This document shows positions 27,412 through 35,634 of a DNA stretch of 64,000 bases, one piece after another. A program made the translations under genes and the position numbers. The stretch is from DATLXU01 sp035575515 (GTDB taxonomy: Bacteria > Acidobacteriota > Blastocatellia > UBA7656): positions 1 through 64,000 of the forward strand of contig DATLXU010000136.1 in assembly GCA_035575515.1 (NCBI GenBank). The letters are read 5' to 3'. Position 1 is the stretch's first letter. Every line of letters begins with the position of its first letter. The notes under the pieces were generated by a model, which searched no databases, was not told the origin of the DNA, and was given only the letters and a program-made list of their open reading frames with translations.

Positions 27412-28533
27412 ATGACTCAGGGCGTAAGCATCGTCATACCGGCGTGGAATGGGCTTGAATTGCTCAAGCGATTTCTTCCTTCCGTCATCCGAGCGGCAAA
27501 TCATTACAGAAATCTTTCGGGTGCGCCGACGGAGATTATCGTCGTTGATGACGGCAGTACTGATGACACGGTCGAGTGGCTGATCCGCGAACAAAAAGCA
27601 GTGGGTAATGAAAGGCCATCGGAGTTAGATGAACTGCCCGCCAGTCAGACAACTTTGCGAGTTGTGCGAAACGAAGCGAATCTTGGCTTCGGCGAAACGT
27701 GCAATCGCGGGTTTGAAGCTGCGCAATACGGGCTGGTCTTTCTGCTTAACAATGATGTTGAAGTGAGTGAAGACGCAATAGCTCCATTGGTTGAGAACTT
27801 CCGCGACGAATCAGTTTTCGCGGCGCATTGTCGAGTGTTTGAGCTTGAAAGCAAACGCGAGTGCGGAACCGGAAAACTAGGAGAATTTGCTCGCGGCTTC
27901 ATCCGTGTCCACCGCAGCTACGCTGTCCTTGATGAATTGTATAATTTGAGAATGGCAGGCTCGCCCGGTTTAGCTGCGCTTTATTCGATCTTTGCGGGTG
28001 GCGGCTCCGCGATGTTTGATAGAAAGAGGTTTCTTGAGATTGGCGGGTTCGAGCCGCTGCTTTCGCCCTTTTATTGGGAAGACGTCGAGTTGAGCTATCG
28101 CGCGTGGAAGCGCGGTTACGTTGTTGTCTATGAGCCGCGGTCAGTCGTTCATCATCGGGTTTCTTCTACGATTGGAAAACTCAAGCCAAGCAACGTTCGC
28201 AAGATTGAGCAGCGCAACCGGCTCATCTATCACTGGGTCCACCTGCACGATAAATGGATGCTCGCTTCGCACATCGTGTGGGTTGCGCTGCTTGCCATCA
28301 CTTCGCCCCTGCGATTCAAAATAGGTTTCATATCATCGCTTGCGGCTGCGCTGAAGAGGCTGCCTGAGATTCGCAAGCGAAGAAGGGAAGAGAAGCTAGC
28401 GGCGAAGCGAAGCGATAGAGAGGTGTTTGAGGCCTTCGCAATTCTGGAAAAGCGAGATGATTTATTCGCGTATGACGATTATGCTGAGTTGGAAAGATTG
28501 AATTCTGATGTCGCCGATAGGCGCAGAGGATAA
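27412..28533 (+). CDS. family 2 glycosyltransferase
   Basis: The product has 373 aa. The GT-A fold is marked by VSIVIPAWNGLELL, EIIVVDDGSTDDT, NLGFGETCNRGFEAA and the metal-binding LLNNDVEVSED. The acceptor-side GGFEPLLSPFYWEDVELSYRA motif follows. A hydrophobic segment near 285-310 may anchor it to the membrane. It probably adds a sugar to an envelope glycan; donor and acceptor are unknown. A SAM methyltransferase gene converges from the other side, as is often seen in glycan loci. Confidence 0.9.
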   Translation: MTQGVSIVIPAWNGLELLKRFLPSVIRAANHYRNLSGAPTEIIVVDDGSTDDTVEWLIREQKAVGNERPSELDELPASQTTLRVVRNEANLGFGETCNRGFEAAQYGLVFLLNNDVEVSEDAIAPLVENFRDESVFAAHCRVFELESKRECGTGKLGEFARGFIRVHRSYAVLDELYNLRMAGSPGLAALYSIFAGGGSAMFDRKRFLEIGGFEPLLSPFYWEDVELSYRAWKRGYVVVYEPRSVVHHRVSSTIGKLKPSNVRKIEQRNRLIYHWVHLHDKWMLASHIVWVALLAITSPLRFKIGFISSLAAALKRLPEIRKRRREEKLAAKRSDREVFEAFAILEKRDDLFAYDDYAELERLNSDVADRRRG

Positions 28534-28593
28534 TTTCGCGCCTTCCTGCGTCAATACGCGGTTTCTGCGCGAGGTGAGCCTTAAGATGCGCAA

Positions 28594-29499
28594 TTAAACC
28601 GCGCGGGCAGCGACCGTTAAAGTCGCCCCGCTCCCCAGCGCGCTCATCAGCCAGTCGAATGGCTTGATAAACGGAATCGAAAGCAGAAACAGCGCGTGAC
28701 CAAACGGGTTTGAATTGTGCAGTCGTGATTTCAGGCTTTGCCTGAGCGCGTGCGCATTGTGCGTCTTTGAGAAAAGAGTGCTTCGATAAATCTTGAATCC
28801 GGTTTCTGCCAATAATCTGCCGAGCGCCTTCGGCGTGAAATGATAGCGATGACGCGGCGCATCGAGCGCGAACCAGTCGCCGCGAAATATTTTGGCCTGA
28901 TAGCTTGCAGCATTCGGCAGTTGAATAATCACCGACCCGCCCGGTTTCAGTATTCGCCTTGCCTCTTTTAAATTTGCTCGCGGCTCGTTTGTGTGCTCAA
29001 GCGCGGACCAGAACGTCACCACATCGAACGCGGCATCAGCACAGGCTGACTCTATGAGTGTGCCCGTGAAGACTCGCCCGACTCCAAGCGCAGCATTTGC
29101 CGCGCCCGCGGCTTGCTCGCCCATCTCGACGCCATAGCAGTTCCAGCGGCTTCGGTCGAGCGCACGAAGGAAAAAGCCTGCTCCGCAGCCGACATCGAGA
29201 ATCGTCCCGCCGTTAAGCCCGCAAGATTTTATGAATGAGATTTTTTCGGCTTGAGATTGTTTGATCCAATCTTCCGATGGTGTGCCGCCCCAATATTGCT
29301 CAGGGTAAAACCATGCAAGCTCGCGGTCGGTCATCTCAGGCAATGTGCGCAGCACGCCGCAGCCGATGCATTCGACTATGATGAAAAACCGGTTCGAGTT
29401 GCGCAGCCGGTCGCGCGCGGTGTAGAGTTCGCGCGATGCGGTTTCGCCGCACAATTCACAGCCGCGCGGAAAGACTTCGGAGATTGGCTGAACATTCAT
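28594..29499 (-). CDS. class I methyltransferase with N-terminal zinc ribbon
   Basis: The product has 301 aa. Two CxxC pairs near the start (CELCGE and CIGCGV) suggest a zinc-binding knuckle. The methyltransferase core has ILDVGCGAGFFLRALDRS and DVVTFWSALEHTNEP, then ARRILKPGGSVIIQLPN. This family is common in O-antigen and polysaccharide loci. It is convergent with the glycosyltransferase gene, 60 bases away, with no clear terminator between. Confidence 0.85.
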   Translation of the reverse strand: MNVQPISEVFPRGCELCGETASRELYTARDRLRNSNRFFIIVECIGCGVLRTLPEMTDRELAWFYPEQYWGGTPSEDWIKQSQAEKISFIKSCGLNGGTILDVGCGAGFFLRALDRSRWNCYGVEMGEQAAGAANAALGVGRVFTGTLIESACADAAFDVVTFWSALEHTNEPRANLKEARRILKPGGSVIIQLPNAASYQAKIFRGDWFALDAPRHRYHFTPKALGRLLAETGFKIYRSTLFSKTHNAHALRQSLKSRLHNSNPFGHALFLLSIPFIKPFDWLMSALGSGATLTVAARAV

Positions 29500-29569
29500 G
29501 AAATAAAAATTCTACCCGGCTCCGATGGCTTCGACAATCCGAAGCTGCGCGCATTTTGGAGGCGAATCA

Positions 29570-30052
29570 GTGCTACCACAGAAAAAACAGAGAGCAATCG
29601 CTTCGGTTCTGCTAATCGTATGCGTGTTTGCAGGCATCATTGCGGATGCGGGACAGAGAGGCCTTGAACTGAAATCTGGCGCCGTCAAAGAGATTCGCGA
29701 CGTTTTAGACAAACAAGTCGAAGCATGGAACCGGCGCGACCTCGAAGGCTTCATGCAGGGCTACTGGGATTCACCCGATCTGACTTTTTATTCGGGCGGC
29801 ACGACAACATCTGGGTGGAAGCAGACAATTGAGCGGTACAAGATGCGTTACCAGAGCGAAGGGCGCGAGATGGGCACACTCACATTTTCAGATTTGAAAA
29901 TCGAGGTGCTCGGCCCGAAGAGCGCGTTCGTTCGCGGGCGGTGGAATTTGAAGATGACGAATGGCGAGGCGGGCGGACTGTTCACGCTCATCTTCCGTAA
30001 GATGGCCGGCGGCTGGAAGATAGTTCACGATCACACAAGCTCTACACAATAA
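29570..30052 (+). CDS. secreted SnoaL/DUF4440-like NTF2-fold protein
   Basis: The product has 160 aa from GTG 29570, chosen because GGAGG lies nine bases upstream and a signal peptide (KQRAIASVLLIVCVFAGIIADA, shortened) follows directly. The mature part (VEAWNRRDLEGFMQGYWDS, then RWNLKMTNGEAGGLFTLIF and GGWKIVHDHTS) is the cone-shaped NTF2-like fold used by DUF4440 proteins. Its role (ligand binding or isomerase-like) is unknown. Confidence 0.8.
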   Translation: MLPQKKQRAIASVLLIVCVFAGIIADAGQRGLELKSGAVKEIRDVLDKQVEAWNRRDLEGFMQGYWDSPDLTFYSGGTTTSGWKQTIERYKMRYQSEGREMGTLTFSDLKIEVLGPKSAFVRGRWNLKMTNGEAGGLFTLIFRKMAGGWKIVHDHTSSTQ

Positions 30053-30055
30053 TCA

Positions 30056-30220
30056 TCACAGGCGATGCAGCGTCATTTCGCTATCAACAGGAGGGCCAAA
30101 AACATTTGCGCACGACTGCAACACCGCCTCACGTTCGGCTTGCGCTTGGGCATCAACGACCGGCGCAATCGGCGTTGAGAGACAGGTTGCGATTATGAGC
30201 GTCAATAGTATGCTTGCCAT
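30056..30220 (-). CDS. 54-aa small secreted protein
   Basis: ATG 30220 begins three bases after the stop of the upstream minus-strand gene. The product starts MASILLTLIIATCLSTPIAP, a plausible signal peptide with a site near VDAQAQA, leaving a mature peptide of about 28 residues with one Cys (VLQSCANVFGPP). No family recognised. Position suggests it is the last gene of a three-gene unit with the Dabb protein and the 158-aa secreted-type protein. Confidence 0.45.
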   Translation of the reverse strand: MASILLTLIIATCLSTPIAPVVDAQAQAEREAVLQSCANVFGPPVDSEMTLHRL

Positions 30221-30223
30221 GAT

Positions 30224-30700
30224 TTACCTGACTGTGACTCTGAGCGTGTAATGCGCTGTTGGATGAGCGGTGACGGAGATATAATAATCACCCGTCAATG
30301 GAATCTTGCCGCTCCACCTCTTTCCGTTGTTTGAGTCTTTGCCGAAATCAACCGGCCCGCTGTCGAGGCCCGGCGATTGACTTATAAAGAACTCAGCGTG
30401 ATTGCCGCCGAGATCAGTATCGTGCTCACGCCGCCACGAGATTTGCACAGTCATTATCTGGCCTTTGCGGGCGCGAATCACATAACTATCGTGTGACTCG
30501 CCGCCTATGAAGCCCCTGACCGTTGCAGGACTTCGCAATCGCTTTGAGATCGTCTGCCCTAATCGCGCTTCGGTGGTAAAAGATTCGCGTTCAGGCCGCG
30601 CGAGGAAGCTCAGGAGACGCAAATGGTTGTAATGGGTTGTCAGAACGATTGCCTGCGACCCTCTGTTGCTGTTGCTGCTCACAGGCTCGCCGGGCTTCAA
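30224..30700 (-). CDS. hypothetical beta-sandwich protein (pre-peptidase-like)
   Basis: The frame runs 158 aa from a TTG that overlaps the TGA stop of the Dabb gene (ATTGA). The credible part begins near residue 45 (GQTISKRL, then GGESHDSYVIRARKGQIMTVQISW and GDYYISVTAHPTAHYTLRVTV, both shortened). This resembles bacterial pre-peptidase C-terminal beta-sandwich domains that bind carbohydrate or protein. The first 40 residues lack a normal signal peptide, so the start is uncertain or the 5' end is damaged. Confidence 0.55.
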   Translation of the reverse strand: MKPGEPVSSNSNRGSQAIVLTTHYNHLRLLSFLARPERESFTTEARLGQTISKRLRSPATVRGFIGGESHDSYVIRARKGQIMTVQISWRREHDTDLGGNHAEFFISQSPGLDSGPVDFGKDSNNGKRWSGKIPLTGDYYISVTAHPTAHYTLRVTVR

Positions 30701-30987
30701 TACTCGAAATCAACCGAGCCGGTCGCTTCGGTCAACTGGCGCAGCTTCATGACTACAGCCACATGATCGTCGTGCCGCTGATAGCGTTCGAGCGTATCCA
30801 GATCATCGTAGCTTGCAACGATTGCCGCATCCCACGAGCGGGGCGAGCGCAACACGTCCTCGCCCACTTCATACTCGCGTATCACATCAATCTTATCTGG
30901 CAGCGCGCGAAGCTCGTCCAGCACAGACTTTCTTTCCGCTTCACTCACTTCGGGTTTGAACTTGAAAAAAACAACGTGCCTTATCAT
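30697..30987 (-). CDS. Dabb (stress-responsive A/B barrel) protein
   Basis: A 96-aa ferredoxin-like dimeric barrel. MIRHVVFFKFKPEVSEAER, the EYEVGEDVLRSPRSWDAAIV block and the H near the C-terminus (RHDDHVAVVMKL) match the Dabb family. Members bind or transform small hydrophobic molecules, but this one has no assigned substrate. The stop codon overlaps the start of the downstream gene. Confidence 0.88.
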   Translation of the reverse strand: MIRHVVFFKFKPEVSEAERKSVLDELRALPDKIDVIREYEVGEDVLRSPRSWDAAIVASYDDLDTLERYQRHDDHVAVVMKLRQLTEATGSVDFEY

Positions 30988-31018
30988 ATCTCTTGCCTCG
31001 TTTCTCTTAATTCATTCT

Positions 31019-32800
31019 TCATGTCGTTCGCGTAATCAACCCGCGCTCGCGCAGTTGCTCTTCATCAAGCCGCCTGAGCCGCGCCGCCATCACTCGTGAC
31101 CTTCCGAGATAGCCGAGCAGTCGCCGCTCGTCGCCGCGACTCACGACGGGCAATCGGCCAATGTTGTTCCTGAGCATCTTCGCAACAGCATCGTGAAGAA
31201 GCTCATCCGGATAAGTCACTATGAGGTTGCCGCTTCCTGCTTCGAGTACGGTCATATTGCCTTCGGGGTCTTGTTCGAGCGCGCGCACAACATCGCCGCG
31301 CGTTATGATGCCTGCAAGTCGCCCCTGCTCGTCAAGAATCGGGGTTGCTTGTCGAGGCGTGAGTTGCGGGTCGCCGTGCGCTATGCGATCAGAAAGCTCT
31401 GAGACCTTCATCGTCGCAGATATAGTCGGCACGTTCGTATCCATCACTTCGCCGACGCGCGTCAAAACGAGAGGGTCAATCGCATATTCGCGCGTGATGT
31501 GGTAACCGCGCCGTGCAACTTTTTCTGTGAGAATCGAGCGGCGCAGCAAAAGCACAGTCAGCGCGTGCGCTGCGATGCAACTAACGAGCAAGCCTGTGAG
31601 CAGGTTCAGGTCGTGCGTCAGCTCAAGCGTGAAGACGATAGCCGTGAGCGGCGAGCGCATTGTGCCTCCCATCATTGCAGCCATTCCGAGTGTCGCCCAC
31701 AAACCCGCATCCCCGACCGGAATCCACTGAGATTCGAGCGCGCCGAGCGCCCCGCCCATAATCAACAACGGAGCAAGAACACCGCCTGATGTTCCTGATC
31801 CTAGTGCTATTGCCCACACAATCGCTTTGCCTATAATGAGGCCAATAACTGCCGCGCCGATCAATTTGCCATTCAGCAAAGAATGAATGATGTCGTAGCC
31901 TACGCCTAAAACTCGCGGGTCAATGAGACCGCCGATGCCGACAAACAATCCTCCGATTGTCGGCCACCACATCCAGTGAATCGGGAGCTTTTGAAATGCG
32001 TCCTCAAATCCATAGACCAGTGCCGTCAGCAACCCGGACGCGAGACCGGCAACAATGCCGACAATGAACGCGAACACAAGCCCTTCGCCATTTAGTTCCG
32101 AGTGTGGCGTGACGGGGAAGATGGGGCCAATGCCCATCAACGGAACGCGCAAGGCGGCTGCGACTGCCGATGCGAGCGCGACAGGAATGAACGAGCGCGG
32201 CCTCCACTCGAACAGCAACAATTCGACCGCAAGCAGCACGGCTGCTACAGGTGAAGCGAAGATCGCGCTCATTCCGCCAGCCGCCCCTGCGACGAGCAAT
32301 GTTTTGCGCTCGGCTGACGAGAGATGAAACAACTGCGCGAATAATGAGCCGAACGCGCCGCCTGTCATGATAATCGGTCCTTCGGCTCCGAACGGGCCGC
32401 CCGTGCCAATCGAGATAGCAGACGATAGCGGCTTGAGCGCAGCCACCTTCGGCTCCATACGCGAGCGCCCGACGAGAATCGCCTCGAGCGCTTCAGGGAT
32501 GCCGTGTCCGCGTATCTTTTCCGATCCGAAGCGCGCCATCAATCCTATTACGAGTCCTCCAATCGCAGGCGCGAGCACGACCCAGTAGCCGAGATGATGA
32601 CCTGACGGCGATGCAAGCTCTGCTGAATATCGCTGATAAAAGACGAGATTTGTTATTACTCCGATGAGCCACACGAGCGCGTAAGCTACAACTGCGCTCG
32701 CTGCGCCGATTACCAGAGCCATCAATGAGAGCAATACAACGCGCACGTCGCGCGTAAAATCCGCTAACTGATCTCCAATCTCCTGAACCTTATCCGGCAT
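31019..32800 (-). CDS. ClC-family chloride channel/antiporter with CBS pair
   Basis: The product has 593 aa. ClC signature loops are GHGIPEAL (GSGIP equivalent), GPFGAEGPI, which keeps the gating glutamate, and SGGVLAPLLIMGGALG (GxFxP equivalent). A C-terminal pair of CBS domains (about 440-570; GEVMDTNVPTISATMKVSEL, MLRNNIGRLPVVSRGD) would sense adenine nucleotides. It exchanges Cl- and possibly H+ across the inner membrane. Start ATG 32800 has AGGAGGTAAG upstream. Confidence 0.92.
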   Translation of the reverse strand: MPDKVQEIGDQLADFTRDVRVVLLSLMALVIGAASAVVAYALVWLIGVITNLVFYQRYSAELASPSGHHLGYWVVLAPAIGGLVIGLMARFGSEKIRGHGIPEALEAILVGRSRMEPKVAALKPLSSAISIGTGGPFGAEGPIIMTGGAFGSLFAQLFHLSSAERKTLLVAGAAGGMSAIFASPVAAVLLAVELLLFEWRPRSFIPVALASAVAAALRVPLMGIGPIFPVTPHSELNGEGLVFAFIVGIVAGLASGLLTALVYGFEDAFQKLPIHWMWWPTIGGLFVGIGGLIDPRVLGVGYDIIHSLLNGKLIGAAVIGLIIGKAIVWAIALGSGTSGGVLAPLLIMGGALGALESQWIPVGDAGLWATLGMAAMMGGTMRSPLTAIVFTLELTHDLNLLTGLLVSCIAAHALTVLLLRRSILTEKVARRGYHITREYAIDPLVLTRVGEVMDTNVPTISATMKVSELSDRIAHGDPQLTPRQATPILDEQGRLAGIITRGDVVRALEQDPEGNMTVLEAGSGNLIVTYPDELLHDAVAKMLRNNIGRLPVVSRGDERRLLGYLGRSRVMAARLRRLDEEQLRERGLITRTT

Positions 32801-33043
32801 CTTACCTCCTTAGTGAGAAATTCATCGTTGGATGCAATCAGCGTGTAAGGCGAAGGGGAAGGCGGTAAAGCGTGTACGAGGCTTGTGTCTCTTAAGTATT
32901 TGTTGCGCGCTCGAATTTGTTCGAATGTAGCATCATGAAAGAATCTATTTTATATGCTGGCTTCTACATATGAAAGGTGCCGCAGGATGTTTGATGATGC
33001 GAGCGAAGAACTTGCTCGCAATGGTGGGTATGGCGGGCGCGAG

Positions 33044-33056
33044 GTTGGTATAATGT
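33044..33056 (+). promoter_or_regulatory. extended -10 promoter of mutL
   Basis: TGGTATAAT ending at 33056 is a perfect TATAAT with an upstream TG. There is no good -35. The start point near 33063 leaves a 20-base leader holding AAGGGGA ahead of ATG 33085. The region 32801-33040 holds only a small hairpin (GCGAGC/GCTCGC near 33000-33020) and no gene. Confidence 0.5.
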
Positions 33057-33084
33057 TTGGGACAACTTACGTAAGGGGATAATA

Positions 33085-35001
33085 ATGTCAAAGATCAAAG
33101 TGCTGCCGGACTCGCTTGCGAACAAAATAGCCGCAGGCGAAGTCGTGGAGCGGCCTTCGTCGGTTGTAAAAGAACTGCTCGAAAACTCGCTCGACGCAGG
33201 CGCGCAAAAGATCGGCATCGAAGTCGAATCGGGCGGCAAGCGGCTCATACGCCTGATTGACGACGGCGAAGGCATGACGCGCGACGACGCGATACTCGCC
33301 TTCGAGCGCCACGCCACATCAAAGCTGCGAACGGTTGATGACCTCGAAGCCATAACCACGCTCGGCTTTCGCGGCGAGGCCTTGCCGTCAATCGCGGCGG
33401 TCTCTCGATTGTTCCTTCGCACAAAGACGGCGAGCGATGTTGAAGGCACTGAAGTCGAATTCAACGGCGGCAAGCTGGTTGCCGTGCGCGACATCGCGTG
33501 GCCCGGCGGAACCGAGATCGAAGTCAAGGATTTATTCTTCAACATTCCGGCGCGCAAAAAATTCCTGAAGAGCGATGCAACCGAGAGTTTTCATATCACG
33601 AATCTCGTGCAGCACTACGCGCTCGCAAATCCGCGCATTGCGTTTCATCTCATCAACAATGGTCGCGACGCCATTAGAGTGGCGACCGTCGCATCGCTCA
33701 AGGAGCGCGCCTATCAGGTACTAGGCAGTTCGCTGCTCAATAAACTCGTCGAAGTCAGTCGCGAGTCAGAAGGATTAAGAATCAGCGGCTACGTTTCCAA
33801 CCCGCAGGAGCAGCGTTCATCGCGCGACGCTCAATATCTCTTCATCAATCATCGCTTCGTGCGCGATCAATTGATTGGCCGCGCAATCACAGAAGCATAC
33901 CGCTCAATGATGCCATCAGGCACTTACCCTGCGGCAGTGCTGTTCATCGAAGTCCCGCCTGCTGAAGTTGACGTGAACGTGCATCCGGCTAAGACCGAAG
34001 TCAGATTTCTGCGCGAGGGCGCGATACTCGCATTTGTGCGCGACGCGATTGCAGAAGCCCTGCGCGCAACTCAGCCGATTACGCGCGTGCCTCAGGCAAG
34101 GGTCGGGGGTCAGGGCTCGGGGGGCGGGGCCGCCGATGAGGCGCGCGCGCAAAGGCTGAACGAAAGCGCGCAGGAGTACATCTTTCATAGCGCGTTGCCA
34201 ACCGAAAGAAGACCAATAGAGCCGGTTGCTGATTCGCCAGCTTCGGATTTGATAATAGCGCCGCGCACGGAAGCCGCAGCCGCGACATCAGACTCTCAAC
34301 TTCCCGCTTCCGACGATCAGATGCTGATTTCGGACTCTCCAGTTCCGACCCTGGACGTTCAACCTGCGGATGCTACCGCTCAACCCCTGACCCCTGCCGA
34401 GCAAGCGTTGCCGAATCTCGGTCACGGCATCAAGCCGCTCGGCCAGATTCGTGACAGCTACATTGTCGCGACCGATGAAGAAGGCTTGCTGCTCGTTGAT
34501 CAGCACGTCGCGCACGAGCGCGTCTTGTTCGAGCAGTTCCGCGACGAGCGGCTTGCGCGCGCGATTGATGTTCAACCGTTGCTCATCCCTGAGACGATTG
34601 ACCTCAGCCCGGCAGAAGCCGATGCATTCGCAGCAGTTCAAAGCGAGCTTGAGAGCATGGGCATCGAAGCGATGCAGCTATCGGGTCGAACAATAGCGAT
34701 TAAGACCGCGCCTGCGGGCCTTGCCGCAAGCGATGTGATTGCGCTTGTGCGCGAAGTGCTTTCGGTAGTCGAGCGCGAGCGGCGCAGCTTCACGCTTGAG
34801 CACATACGCGACTGCGTAGCCGCGGAGCTTGCGTGCAAGGCGGCGATTAAAGTGAATATGCCGCTCACTCAGGAAAAAATGCAGTGGCTGATTGATGAGT
34901 TGATGAAGACTCGAAATCCGATGACCTGCCCGCACGGGCGGCCAATAATTATGCGAATGGAACTGCGCGACATCGAGCGCGGGTTCAAGCGCCCTGTATG
35001 A
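33085..35001 (+). CDS. mutL: DNA mismatch repair protein MutL
   Basis: The product has 638 aa. The GHKL ATPase occupies about 1-330 (NKIAAGEVVERPSSVVKELL, DDGEGMTRDDAILAFERHAT, LGFRGEALPSI). A disordered linker (about 333-450) follows, then the C-terminal dimerisation/endonuclease domain. That domain has DQHVAHERVLFE (the DQHA(X)2E(X)4E motif with A replaced by V), ACKAAIK and CPHGRP, so it should be a nicking MutL. No mutS is adjacent. The linker DNA contains heptad-like words (see findings). Confidence 0.96.
   Translation: MSKIKVLPDSLANKIAAGEVVERPSSVVKELLENSLDAGAQKIGIEVESGGKRLIRLIDDGEGMTRDDAILAFERHATSKLRTVDDLEAITTLGFRGEALPSIAAVSRLFLRTKTASDVEGTEVEFNGGKLVAVRDIAWPGGTEIEVKDLFFNIPARKKFLKSDATESFHITNLVQHYALANPRIAFHLINNGRDAIRVATVASLKERAYQVLGSSLLNKLVEVSRESEGLRISGYVSNPQEQRSSRDAQYLFINHRFVRDQLIGRAITEAYRSMMPSGTYPAAVLFIEVPPAEVDVNVHPAKTEVRFLREGAILAFVRDAIAEALRATQPITRVPQARVGGQGSGGGAADEARAQRLNESAQEYIFHSALPTERRPIEPVADSPASDLIIAPRTEAAAATSDSQLPASDDQMLISDSPVPTLDVQPADATAQPLTPAEQALPNLGHGIKPLGQIRDSYIVATDEEGLLLVDQHVAHERVLFEQFRDERLARAIDVQPLLIPETIDLSPAEADAFAAVQSELESMGIEAMQLSGRTIAIKTAPAGLAASDVIALVREVLSVVERERRSFTLEHIRDCVAAELACKAAIKVNMPLTQEKMQWLIDELMKTRNPMTCPHGRPIIMRMELRDIERGFKRPV
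34091..34401. repeat. possible heptad palindrome inside the mutL linker
   Basis: 34091-34124 (GGCAAGG, GTCGGGG, GTCAGGG, CTCGGGG words) is roughly complementary to CAACCCCTGACCCCTGCCGA at 34381-34400. It lies wholly within the low-complexity linker and keeps the reading frame. Composition bias of the linker could mimic this. Confidence 0.35.
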
Positions 35002-35079
35002 TTAGTGATGCGGGAACGCGGGGATTATTTGACTGACTACCCATTCGCCGCGCAGCCCCTTCTCCGAGTCTCCGCGTCG

Positions 35080-35625
35080 TCATCTACGTTGTCGCGTCCT
35101 CTGATTGAACTTCGGGAATTTCGTGCCCGCGCCTTGCTCGCTGATTCGCGCCCGCTCTTCGCCAATCAAATGGCGGCGAACCGATGCGCGCAATCGAGGA
35201 CTGCGCTCGACGGTGAAATGATCCACTAGCAGCATCATCCGATGCCAGCTCGATTCCAATTCGTCTGCAATGCGTGAGATTTGAGTTATGTCGTAAGGCA
35301 CAGCCACAACATCGCAACCCAATCGAGCGAAGACCGATAGATAACGAGCCGTCGCAAGATCGGGGCAGAGCAATCGGCGATTGCCGATCTTTAATTCTAT
35401 TCCAAGCAGCGTGTGAAGCACTTCGACCGATGAAGTCTTTGACGGCGCACGCATTTCATACTGGCGGGTGCGCTGCGAAAGAATCTGGTCGCGATAGATT
35501 GCCGATATGGATTGGTTGCCTATCTGGCGCATTATCTCTGCGGCGATATCTTCGGCTTTGACCGCGCGGGCAGATTTCGATATGCGTTCCGCTATTGATT
35601 CGACGTTGTCGGACTCAGTTACCAT
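35080..35625 (-). CDS. hypothetical protein downstream of nuoN
   Basis: The product has 181 aa from ATG 35625 (a TTG directly after the nuoN stop at 35634 is an alternative). The N-terminal half is helical (VESIAERISKSARAVKAEDI). The middle is alpha/beta (ELKIGNRRLLCPDLATARYL, shortened; CDVVAVPYDITQISRIADEL). No family recognised. It follows nuoN by ten bases, so it is transcribed with the complex I genes, though a role in complex I is not shown. Confidence 0.75.
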   Translation of the reverse strand: MVTESDNVESIAERISKSARAVKAEDIAAEIMRQIGNQSISAIYRDQILSQRTRQYEMRAPSKTSSVEVLHTLLGIELKIGNRRLLCPDLATARYLSVFARLGCDVVAVPYDITQISRIADELESSWHRMMLLVDHFTVERSPRLRASVRRHLIGEERARISEQGAGTKFPKFNQRTRQRR

Positions 35626-35634
35626 TCGGGGCAA

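Noticed and set aside
32964..33557. 197-codon minus-strand frame over mutL
   Set aside because: Ser/Arg-rich antisense shadow of the MutL ATPase domain.
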